From contig CALEYV010000064.1 of assembly GCA_937927875.1 (NCBI GenBank), positions 1 to 18,591 on the forward strand: a stretch of DNA of 18,591 nucleotides, read 5' to 3'. The DNA is from an uncultured Actinomycetes bacterium (GTDB lineage: Bacteria; Actinomycetota; Acidimicrobiia; IMCC26256; PALSA-555). The position numbers were made by a program, and so were the translations under genes. Below are positions 12,844-18,591 of the stretch, piece by piece. How positions within the stretch are numbered: position 1 is the stretch's first letter; the number at the start of each line of letters is the position of its first letter. The notes beneath the pieces are model-generated. The model was not told the origin of the DNA. It was given only the letters and a program-made list of their open reading frames with translations, and made no database searches.

Positions 12844-15072
12844 TCAGGCCGGCGCGACCTCCACCGGGATCCCGTTCAGGACCGCGGTGCCCGACAGCGG
12901 GTCCAAGCGCTCGGTGTCGGCGACGATGTTGCTGTTCACACCCGGCCGGCCGGACGCGACGCCGAGCCGCACCCCGTCGCGATCGTGGCCCCAGCCGTGC
13001 GGCAGGCTCACGACGCCCGGCATCATCGTCTCCGTCACCTCGACCGGGGTGATGACGCTGCCGCCCGGACCGGCGACCTTCGCCCGGCCCGCGTGCTCGA
13101 GGCCGAGGCGCGTGGCGTCGTCCGGGTGCACGAGCAGCGTGCAGCGGTCGCGGCCCTTCACGAGCACCTCGACATTGTGCATCCACGAGTTGTTCGACCG
13201 GAGGTCGCGCCGGCCGATCAGCACCATGCCGTTTCGGGGCCGGGTCAGCGCGTCGCGCAGCCGGTCGACGTCGGCCACGAGGGGCTCGGGCGCCAGCTCG
13301 ATCGTGCCCGACGGGGTCCGCAGCACCTCCGGCACCCGGGGCGTGAGCGGGCCGAGGTCGACGCCGTGGGGCTCGGCCTCGAGCCGTTCGAGGGTGAGCC
13401 CGTCGGGGTCGGCGCCGAAGCCGTCGCCGTAGGGGCCGGTGCGCAGCATGAGGTCGAGGATCCGCTCCGGGCCCCGGCGGTCCGCCAGCGCCTCCAGCAG
13501 GTCGGCGGGGTCGCGACCGGCGACGTTCGAGGCCGGGCGCTGGACGGCCTTGTCGACGAGCCCGGTCACGATGGCGTCGTCGAGGGCGTGCGGGTCGGCG
13601 GCCGCGCCGGCCCCGGCGACGATGTTGGCGAGCCGCAGCACCGTCTCCCACTCGTCGCGCTCGTCGGGTCCGAGGGCCACGATCGGCGGTGAGTAGTTGG
13701 CGACGTTGCGGATGGCGAGCGAGTAGAGCGCGATGTCGTAGTGCGCGCTGGCCAGCTGCGGCGGCGGGGGCAGGATCACGTCGGCGTGGCGCGACGTCTC
13801 GTTCACGTACAGGTCGACGCTGACCATGAAGTCGAGGCGGCCGAGGGCACGGTCGAGGCGCTCGCTGTCCGGTGCCGAGAGGACCGGGTTGCCGGCCAGC
13901 GTGATGAGACCCCGGACCTGGCCCTCGCCCGGCGTGTCGATCTCCTCGGCGAGGCAGACGGCCGGGAGCTCGCCGAACACCTCGGGCCGGCCGCGGACGC
14001 GGCTGGCGCGGCGGCCGAACCGCACGCCGCGCCCGACGCCGGGCTGACCGCCGGTGTTGGCGCCGCCGGTGGCCGGCTTGGCGAAGAGCGCGCCGCCCTC
14101 CCGGTCGAGGTTGCCGGTGAGGACGTTGCACACGTCGACGAGCCACGAGGCGAGCGTCCCGAACTCCTGGGTGCAGGTGCCGATCCGCGCGTAGACGGCG
14201 GCCCGGGGCGCGGCGGCGAGCTCCCGGGCCAGGCGCCGGATGGTGTCGGCGTCGATGCCGCAGCGGTCGGCGACCGTCTCGGGCGAGAAGTCGCGCACGA
14301 GCGTCTGCACGGTGTCGAGTCCCGACAGGTGGGGGCGGAGCCGGCCCGGGTCGGCGAGCCGCTCGGCGAACAGCGTGTGCGCGATGGCTGCGAGCAGGTA
14401 GGCGTCGGTGCCGGGCCGGATGAAGACGTGCTCGTCGGCCTCCTCGGCCGTCTTGGTGCGGCGGGGGTCGACGACGACGAGCTTGCCGCCGCGGGCCCGC
14501 AGCGCCCGCAGGCGACCCGGCAGGTCGGGCGCGGTGAGGAGGCTCCCGTTCGACGCGAACGGGTTCGCGCCCAGCATGAGGAGATGGTCGGTGCGGTCGA
14601 CGTCGGGGACCGGGATCGACAGCCCGGCGCCGAAGAGCAGCCCGGCCGACACCTGCTTGGGCATCTGGTCGAGGGTGCTGGCCGAGTAGACGTTGGCCGA
14701 GCCGAGGGCCTGGATGAGCGCCCGGCCGTAGAGCAGACCGGACAGGTTGTGCGCGTTCGGGTTCCCGACGTAGAGCGCGACCGCGTCGCGCCCGCCGCGC
14801 TCGAGGATCGGCGTCAGCCCGGCTTCGACGAGCTCGAACGCCTCGGTCCAGCCGATCTCGGTCCAGCCGCCCCCGTCGCGTCGCAACGGCCGGCGGACCC
14901 GGTCCGGATCGGCGTCGACCTTGCCGATCGCGCTCCCCTTCGGGCAGAGGAACCCGTGGCTGAACACGTCGTCGCGGTCGCCGCGCACCAGCGTGACCGC
15001 GCCGTCGTCGACGTGCAGCCCGAGGCCGCACGTGGCCTCGCAGAGGTGGCAGGTCCGGTAGGCGACCGTCAT
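12844..15072 (-). CDS. molybdopterin oxidoreductase with N-terminal [4Fe-4S] cluster (DMSO reductase family)
   Basis: This 742-residue protein has three parts. The N-terminal cluster domain has Cys8-x2-Cys11-x3-Cys15 and Cys43 in GFLCPKG. The large molybdopterin domain contains YVGNPNAHN (101-109), MLGANPFASNGS (166-177) and VVDPRRTKTAEEAD (200-213). The C-terminal dinucleotide-binding domain (from about 610) has RRDLRSNNSWMHN and LPHGWGH. Aligning the segment after NVYSA with formate dehydrogenase puts Asp135 (STLDQMP) at the Sec/Cys molybdenum ligand, so the metal may be Asp-ligated. There is no twin-arginine signal, so it is likely cytoplasmic. No electron-transfer or membrane subunit is adjacent. 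The start is ATG 15072 with TACCCT 8 nt upstream (leaderless). Formate dehydrogenase-like, hydratase-like and reductase roles all remain possible. Confidence 0.9.
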   Translation of the reverse strand: MTVAYRTCHLCEATCGLGLHVDDGAVTLVRGDRDDVFSHGFLCPKGSAIGKVDADPDRVRRPLRRDGGGWTEIGWTEAFELVEAGLTPILERGGRDAVALYVGNPNAHNLSGLLYGRALIQALGSANVYSASTLDQMPKQVSAGLLFGAGLSIPVPDVDRTDHLLMLGANPFASNGSLLTAPDLPGRLRALRARGGKLVVVDPRRTKTAEEADEHVFIRPGTDAYLLAAIAHTLFAERLADPGRLRPHLSGLDTVQTLVRDFSPETVADRCGIDADTIRRLARELAAAPRAAVYARIGTCTQEFGTLASWLVDVCNVLTGNLDREGGALFAKPATGGANTGGQPGVGRGVRFGRRASRVRGRPEVFGELPAVCLAEEIDTPGEGQVRGLITLAGNPVLSAPDSERLDRALGRLDFMVSVDLYVNETSRHADVILPPPPQLASAHYDIALYSLAIRNVANYSPPIVALGPDERDEWETVLRLANIVAGAGAAADPHALDDAIVTGLVDKAVQRPASNVAGRDPADLLEALADRRGPERILDLMLRTGPYGDGFGADPDGLTLERLEAEPHGVDLGPLTPRVPEVLRTPSGTIELAPEPLVADVDRLRDALTRPRNGMVLIGRRDLRSNNSWMHNVEVLVKGRDRCTLLVHPDDATRLGLEHAGRAKVAGPGGSVITPVEVTETMMPGVVSLPHGWGHDRDGVRLGVASGRPGVNSNIVADTERLDPLSGTAVLNGIPVEVAPA

Positions 15073-15080
15073 TCGCCGAC

Positions 15081-15086
15081 AGGGTA
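15081..15086 (-). promoter_or_regulatory. -10 box of the molybdoenzyme gene (leaderless)
   Basis: TACCCT on the minus strand, 8 nt before the ATG at 15072, with no Shine-Dalgarno sequence. Confidence 0.5.
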
Positions 15087-15102
15087 GATCGACGCCCGCC
15101 GG

Positions 15103-15108
15103 TACGCT
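15103..15108 (+). promoter_or_regulatory. -10 box of the alcohol dehydrogenase operon
   Basis: TACGCT on the plus strand, 16 bp from the opposing molybdoenzyme -10. It gives a leader of about 20-25 nt, enough to contain the GGAGG at 15130-15134. Confidence 0.4.
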
Positions 15109-15129
15109 GCGGCCGCTACCCGAGCGTTC

Positions 15130-15134
15130 GGAGG
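15130..15134 (+). promoter_or_regulatory. ribosome binding site of the alcohol dehydrogenase
   Basis: GGAGG within GGAGGATC directly before the ATG at 15138. Unlike its divergent partner, this gene therefore has a conventional leader. Confidence 0.6.
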
Positions 15135-15137
15135 ATC

Positions 15138-16370
15138 ATGCAGGCCCTGGTGTTCGGCGTCGACGCCGGCTTCGTCCCGCCCGAGGCGACGGGCGACAAC
15201 CCGCTGCTGGTGAACCTCGCGTCCACGCCGATGGCGCTGCAGGAGGTCCCCGACCCGCCGGTGCGGGGTGACGACTGGCTGGTCCTGCAGACGCGCCTGA
15301 CCGGGATCTGCGGCTCGGACTCCAAGCAGGTGTTCATGGACACCGGCGGCGACACCGACTTCGCGATGACGGCCTTCATCTCGTTCCCGCAGGTGCTCGG
15401 GCACGAGGTCGTCGCCGACGTGGTGGAGCGGGGCTCGGCCGTGCGCGGGGTCGAGGTGGGCCAGCGCGTCGTCCTGCAGTGCTGGCTCTCGTGTGTGCCG
15501 CGCGGCATCACGCCCGTCTGCCCGGCGTGCGCAGCCGGCGACTACCCGCTCTGTTGGCACTTCACCGACGGGTCGCTCACGGCGGGGATCCACACCGGCA
15601 ACTCGAGCGACGCCACCGGCGGATTCGCGGAGCGGCTGCCCGCGCACGAGACGCAGGCCATCCCCGTCCCCGACGGGATGCCCGACGAGGTGGCGGTGCT
15701 CGCCGACCCGTTCGCAGTGTCGCTGCACGCGGTGACCCGGCACCCGCCGCGGCCCGGCGGGCACGCGCTGGTCTGGGGGGCGGGGGCCCTCGGGATCTCG
15801 GCAGTGGCGGTGCTGCGCGCCCTGTACCCGGACGTGGCGGTGGCGGTGGCGGCTCGCCATCCGGCCCAACAGCGGCTGGCGGCCGAGCTCGGCGCCACCG
15901 TGTTCGATTCCGAGCTCGACCGTGAGGAGCTGGTCGTCGCGCTCGCCGACTGGTCGGGCGGCCGCCTGCACCGGCCGTGGCAGGGGCTGCCGATCACGCA
16001 GCCGGGCGCGATCGAGGTCGCCTACGACACCATCGGGGCGCCGCACACCATCGAGCTGATGCTGCGGGTCCTCGCCTCCCGGGCCTCGCTGGTGGTGAGC
16101 GGCGTGCACGCGGGCGGGCGCTACGAGTGGTCGCCGCAGTACTTCAAGGAGGTCAACCTCGTCGGCTCGAACGCGTTCGGGATCGAGGAGGTCGAAGGGG
16201 TCCGCCAGCACGCGATCCAGCACTATCTCGATCTGGTGCAGGACGGGCGGGTCGACATCTCCGGCATGCTGACCCACACGTTCCGGCTCGTCGACTGGCG
16301 CGACGCGTTCACGACCATCGCCAAGCAGCACGAGACCGGCGCGATCAAGGTCGCGTTCGACTTCCGATGA
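15138..16370 (+). CDS. zinc-dependent alcohol dehydrogenase (MDR superfamily)
   Basis: This 410-residue medium-chain dehydrogenase has catalytic zinc ligands Cys58 in GICGSD and His89-Glu90 in LGHEVV. Structural-zinc-like cysteines fall in 115-139 (Cys115, Cys119, Cys128, Cys131, Cys139, the last in GDYPLCWHF); the spacing is wider than the compact CxxCxxC of horse-liver-type enzymes. The cofactor motif is GAGALG (214-219). It is about 50 residues longer than most members because of an N-terminal extension and the cysteine-rich insertion. The reaction is oxidation of an alcohol (or reduction of an aldehyde) with NAD(P). ATG 15138 has GGAGG just upstream. It leads an operon; the next gene overlaps its stop by 4 nt (ATGA). 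It is divergent from the molybdoenzyme across 65 bp. Confidence 0.9.
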   Translation: MQALVFGVDAGFVPPEATGDNPLLVNLASTPMALQEVPDPPVRGDDWLVLQTRLTGICGSDSKQVFMDTGGDTDFAMTAFISFPQVLGHEVVADVVERGSAVRGVEVGQRVVLQCWLSCVPRGITPVCPACAAGDYPLCWHFTDGSLTAGIHTGNSSDATGGFAERLPAHETQAIPVPDGMPDEVAVLADPFAVSLHAVTRHPPRPGGHALVWGAGALGISAVAVLRALYPDVAVAVAARHPAQQRLAAELGATVFDSELDREELVVALADWSGGRLHRPWQGLPITQPGAIEVAYDTIGAPHTIELMLRVLASRASLVVSGVHAGGRYEWSPQYFKEVNLVGSNAFGIEEVEGVRQHAIQHYLDLVQDGRVDISGMLTHTFRLVDWRDAFTTIAKQHETGAIKVAFDFR

Positions 16371-17083
16371 CCGACCAGCTGTATTTCCGCCAGCTGCTGG
16401 CGGGCCGGGACTTCGCCCGCGACGATCCGGTGGCGCCCCAGATGGTCAACTTCGTGTACCTGATCGGCGACCGCGAGACCGGCGACGCAGTCGCGGTCGA
16501 CCCCGCCTACGGCGTGCACGAGCTGGTCGAGATCCTCGACGCCGACGGGCTGCGGCTGCGCGGGGTGCTCGGCACGCACTGGCACCCCGACCACCTCGGC
16601 GGCGACCTCATGGGCTACCCGATCGAGGGCATCCGCGACCTGCTCGCGATCCCCGAGGTGGCGGCGAAGGTGCACGTGCAGCGCGACGAGGAGGAGTGGG
16701 TGAAGCGGGCCACCGGCGTGAGCGACGGCGACCTCGAGCTGCACGACAGCGGCGACGTGGTCGAGGTCGGCCACGTCCCGGTGCGCCTGCTGCACACGCC
16801 CGGTCACACGCCGGGAAGCCAGTGCTTCGTCGTCGACGGGAAGCTCGTGGCCGGCGACACCCTGTTCCTCGACGGCTGCGGCCGCACCGACCTGCCCGGC
16901 GGCGACTCCGACCAGATGTACGAGAGCCTCACCCAACGGCTCGCCTCGATCCCCGACGACACGGTGCTGTACCCGGGTCATCTCTACTCGGAGGCGCCGT
17001 TCGCGACGATGGGCGTGACGCGGCAGCGCAACTACGTATTTCGGCTCCCCACCCTCGAGCAGTGGCGCATGCTCCTCGGGTGA
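16367..17083 (+). CDS. metallo-beta-lactamase-fold hydrolase, glyoxalase II / persulfide dioxygenase-like
   Basis: This 238-residue cytosolic protein has the metal motif THWHPDH (His71, His73, Asp75, His76), further ligands His147 in TPGHTPGS, Asp164 in VAGDTLF and His205 in YPGHLY, and the GCGRTDLPGGDSDQMYESL segment (170-188) shared by glyoxalase II and ETHE1-type persulfide dioxygenases. A short insertion (84-115) follows the first motif. It could hydrolyse a low-molecular-weight thiol ester or oxidise a persulfide; an actinobacterium would be expected to use mycothiol (inference). The ATG at 16367 overlaps the dehydrogenase stop (ATGA) and its own stop overlaps the GNAT start (GTGA), so all three are translationally coupled. 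Confidence 0.9.
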   Translation: MTDQLYFRQLLAGRDFARDDPVAPQMVNFVYLIGDRETGDAVAVDPAYGVHELVEILDADGLRLRGVLGTHWHPDHLGGDLMGYPIEGIRDLLAIPEVAAKVHVQRDEEEWVKRATGVSDGDLELHDSGDVVEVGHVPVRLLHTPGHTPGSQCFVVDGKLVAGDTLFLDGCGRTDLPGGDSDQMYESLTQRLASIPDDTVLYPGHLYSEAPFATMGVTRQRNYVFRLPTLEQWRMLLG

Positions 17084-17544
17084 ACCTGCGGATCGCCGAC
17101 CACCGGCTCGACTCCGAGGTGGCGACGCCGCTGGCGCGGGCGCTGCTCGCCGAGATCGAGGACCGCTACGGCGAGCCGGACGCCGACCCCGACCGCTTGA
17201 CCGCCGACGACCTCGCGCCACCGGTCGGGGCCTTCGTCGTCGCGTGGCTCGACGGGACGCCGGTCGGCTGCGGCGGTCTGCGCCGCTACGACGACGGGGT
17301 CGGCGAGCTGAAGCGCATGTACACCGATCCCCGGTGGCGCGGCCGCGGGGTGGCGTGGCAGGTGCTCGCCCAGCTCGAGGACCGGGCCCGGCGTCGCTTC
17401 GGCTACGGGCGGCTCGTGCTCGAGACCGGCGTCCTCCAGCCGGAGGCGATGGCGCTGTACGAGTCGGCGGGCTACGAGCGCATCGAGCCGTACGGCTTCT
17501 ACCGGGCGTCGCCGCTCAGCCGGTGTTTCAGCAAGACGCTGTGA
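17080..17544 (+). CDS. GNAT-family N-acetyltransferase
   Basis: This 154-residue acetyl-CoA-dependent acyltransferase has motif A, LKRMYTDPRWRGRGVAWQVL (77-96), with the R-x-x-G-R-G acetyl-CoA loop, preceded by the beta strand VGCGGLRR (62-69). ETGVLQPEAMALYESAGYERI (115-135) gives motif B, and YGFYRASPLSRCF (138-150) is the tail common in this subfamily. The target, a small-molecule amine or protein residue, is unknown. The start is GTG 17080, overlapping the upstream stop by 4 nt, so it is the last gene of the dehydrogenase operon. The protein has its natural end; the transposon-derived gene begins 49 nt later without damaging it. Confidence 0.9.
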   Translation: MNLRIADHRLDSEVATPLARALLAEIEDRYGEPDADPDRLTADDLAPPVGAFVVAWLDGTPVGCGGLRRYDDGVGELKRMYTDPRWRGRGVAWQVLAQLEDRARRRFGYGRLVLETGVLQPEAMALYESAGYERIEPYGFYRASPLSRCFSKTL

Positions 17545-17580
17545 CGGATGTGGTTCAGCTTGAGTGTCGTAGGTGTTCTT

Positions 17581-17586
17581 TACCGT
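17581..17586 (+). promoter_or_regulatory. -10 box of tnpB (leaderless)
   Basis: TACCGT, 7 nt before the GTG at 17594. A TTGAGT 15 bp upstream (17560-17565) is a poor -35 candidate. There is no Shine-Dalgarno sequence. Confidence 0.4.
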
Positions 17587-17593
17587 TCGCTTG

Positions 17594-18591
17594 GTGAGCC
17601 GGTGTCGTTCGTTTCGCTTCTTGTTGAGTCCGACCGCACGTCAGCGGTCGGCGCTGGTCTATCTGTTGGGGACACAGCGGGAGATATATAACGCGGCGTT
17701 GGAGGAGCGTCGTGGTGCTTGGAGCTGGAAGCACCGCTCGGTGAGCTATGAGGCTCAGTGCCGGACGCTCACTGCGCTGCGGGCGGCGGACCCGGTGGTG
17801 CGGGCGGCGGGCGTGGGCGTGAGCCGGGGGACGCTGGCGCGCCTGGACCGGGCGTTCGAGGCGTTCTTCCGCCGGTGCCAGGAGGGTGAGGAGCCGGGCT
17901 ACCCGCGGTTCAAGTCGCAGCGACGCTTCGCGTCGCTGCAATGGGAAGACCGCGACGGCTGGCGTCTCGACACAGCAGCCCGGCGCCTGCACGTCCACGC
18001 GGTCGGCGGCATCAAGGTTCGCCTCCACCGGCCGCTGCGGGGCACCCCGAAGGCGGTCACCATCAAGCGGGAAGGGCGGCGCTGGTGGGTCAGCATCCGC
18101 TGTGTCGATGTTCCCGCCGAGCCGCTGCCGCCCACTGGACGCGAGGTCGATATCGATCTGGGGGTCCGGGTTCTGGTCGCGACCAGCGACGGGCAGCTCC
18201 TCGCCAACCCGCGCCACGGCGCCCGGGGCGCGGGGCGTCTCGCCGCCGCGCAGCGCAACGTCGCCAGCAAGCAGAAGGGATCCAAGCGCCGCTGGCGGGC
18301 CGGTGAACGGGTCGGGGCCGCGCACCGCTACATCCGCAACTGCCGCATGAACGCCCTCCATCAGCTGTCCCGCCAGCTGGTCAACGACTACGACCTCCTC
18401 GTCCACGAAGACCTGCGCATCCCGAACCTGGTCCGACGTGCCAAGCCCCGTCCCGACGGCAAGGGCGGCCACGAGCCCAACGGGGCGGCCGCCAAGACCG
18501 CCCTCAACCGTTCCATTCGAGACGCCGGGTGGGGAACCCTCCTGGCGATGATCACCTACAAGGCGGAAGGAGCCGGTCGGTGCGTCATCGC
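17594..18591 (+). CDS. tnpB: TnpB (OrfB), IS200/IS605- or IS607-type RNA-guided endonuclease, 3' end beyond the window
   Basis: The 332 codons visible match actinobacterial TnpB proteins. An N-terminal helix-turn-helix-like region is followed by SPTARQRSALVYLLGTQREIYNAALEERR (12-40), the wedge-region motif PGYPRFKSQRRF (101-112), and TIKREGRRWWVSI (156-168). RuvC-I is DIDLGV with Asp188 and RuvC-II is VHEDL with Glu272. KTALNRSIRDAGWG (301-314) precedes the region where the CxxC zinc finger and third RuvC Asp should be; both lie past the edge. The start is taken as GTG 17594 (TACCGT 7 nt upstream); a GTG at 17573 immediately after a stop is the alternative. TnpB cuts DNA guided by an RNA made from the element's right end, which is not visible. 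Early codons are T-rich compared with the neighbours, suggesting transfer. Confidence 0.88.
   Translation, partial: MSRCRSFRFLLSPTARQRSALVYLLGTQREIYNAALEERRGAWSWKHRSVSYEAQCRTLTALRAADPVVRAAGVGVSRGTLARLDRAFEAFFRRCQEGEEPGYPRFKSQRRFASLQWEDRDGWRLDTAARRLHVHAVGGIKVRLHRPLRGTPKAVTIKREGRRWWVSIRCVDVPAEPLPPTGREVDIDLGVRVLVATSDGQLLANPRHGARGAGRLAAAQRNVASKQKGSKRRWRAGERVGAAHRYIRNCRMNALHQLSRQLVNDYDLLVHEDLRIPNLVRRAKPRPDGKGGHEPNGAAAKTALNRSIRDAGWGTLLAMITYKAEGAGRCVI

Larger units (their letters stand above)
17545..18591 (+). mobile_element. left part of a TnpB-carrying insertion element
   Basis: The 49 bp between the GNAT stop and tnpB have lower G+C than the host genes, and the element continues off the right edge. 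No tnpA or serine recombinase gene lies on this side. No terminal inverted repeat was found, as expected for IS200/IS605 and IS607 families. The left boundary is placed only approximately, after the intact GNAT gene. Confidence 0.5.

Noticed and set aside
12647..15031. Minus-strand open frame of 794 codons, longer than the molybdoenzyme it overlaps
   Set aside because: Almost wholly Arg/Pro/Ala/Gly; the true frame carries the Fe-S and molybdopterin motifs.
13741..15087. Plus-strand open frame of 448 codons antisense to the molybdoenzyme
   Set aside because: No recognisable motif, Val/Gly/Glu-rich antisense shadow.
15073..15137. Palindromic operator between molybdoenzyme and alcohol dehydrogenase
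   Set aside because: No inverted repeat longer than a few bases could be found by eye beyond the two -10 boxes.
15834..15851. Three tandem GTGGCG copies in the alcohol dehydrogenase
   Set aside because: They encode a Val-Ala beta strand after the cofactor motif; too short to be a meaningful repeat without strain comparison.
15069..16331. Minus-strand open frame antisense to the alcohol dehydrogenase
   Set aside because: His/Arg/Val-rich antisense product, no family features; the dehydrogenase has zinc and cofactor motifs.
17555..18472. Minus-strand open frame antisense to tnpB, considered as a second transposon gene
   Set aside because: It does not resemble TnpA or a serine recombinase, and TnpB motifs fill the plus strand.
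1..18591. Search for tRNA, rRNA, riboswitch and CRISPR signatures
   Set aside because: Nothing recognisable; gaps are all under about 85 bp and hold only promoter-like boxes, ribosome binding sites or a small hairpin.

Overview
The window is G+C-rich bacterial chromosome (visibly around 70% G+C) with strongly GC-biased third codon positions, tightly packed short operons and almost no intergenic DNA. The gene content fits a high-G+C actinobacterium: an Rv1264-like class III cyclase with an N-terminal regulatory region, an Rpf-like muralytic domain, an L,D-transpeptidase lipoprotein, a FadE-type acyl-CoA dehydrogenase, and DUF427 and DUF6624 proteins. A member of the Acidimicrobiia or a relative would fit, but that placement is inferred from gene families, not from a marker gene. 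I see no rRNA, tRNA, CRISPR array or prophage. All but the last kilobase reads as ordinary chromosome.

Layout, left to right. (1) 1-2011, minus strand: a short operon of an ArsC-type reductase, an acyl-CoA dehydrogenase (1-nt stop/start overlap) and an acyl-ACP thioesterase cut by the window edge. Facing away from it at 2063 is a ferritin-like diiron protein; the 51-bp gap holds two -10-like boxes that share one TA step. (2) 3200-5041: aat (N-degron tagging) on the minus strand, divergent from a secreted coiled-coil protein with a C-terminal Rpf-like lysozyme fold. (3) 5093-8116: an SDR divergent from a DUF427 / carboxymuconolactone-decarboxylase pair, then an SGNH hydrolase divergent from a DUF6624 protein. 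(4) 8118-9850, minus: class III cyclase translationally coupled to an AlkA-like DNA glycosylase. (5) 9933-12839, plus: L,D-transpeptidase lipoprotein, alkylsulfatase-like metallo-beta-lactamase protein 4 nt behind it, then a second SDR. (6) 12844-17544: a molybdopterin oxidoreductase (minus) divergent from a Zn-alcohol dehydrogenase / glyoxalase-II-like hydrolase / GNAT operon whose genes overlap by 4 nt. (7) 17545-18591: the left part of a TnpB (IS200/IS605- or IS607-type RNA-guided nuclease) gene running off the right edge, with more A/T-rich codons at its start.

The clearest new pattern is regulatory. Seven genes have a TAnnnT hexamer ending 6-8 bp before the start codon and no Shine-Dalgarno sequence, which is the signature of leaderless transcripts. 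Other genes either have a visible Shine-Dalgarno sequence or are coupled by overlapping stop/start codons. The best candidates for an undescribed pathway are the molybdoenzyme/dehydrogenase/thioesterase-like divergent cluster and the ArsC/acyl-CoA dehydrogenase/thioesterase-versus-diiron divergent cluster. Both are inferences from gene order, with no substrate visible in the sequence. No feature-free stretch exceeds about 85 bp.
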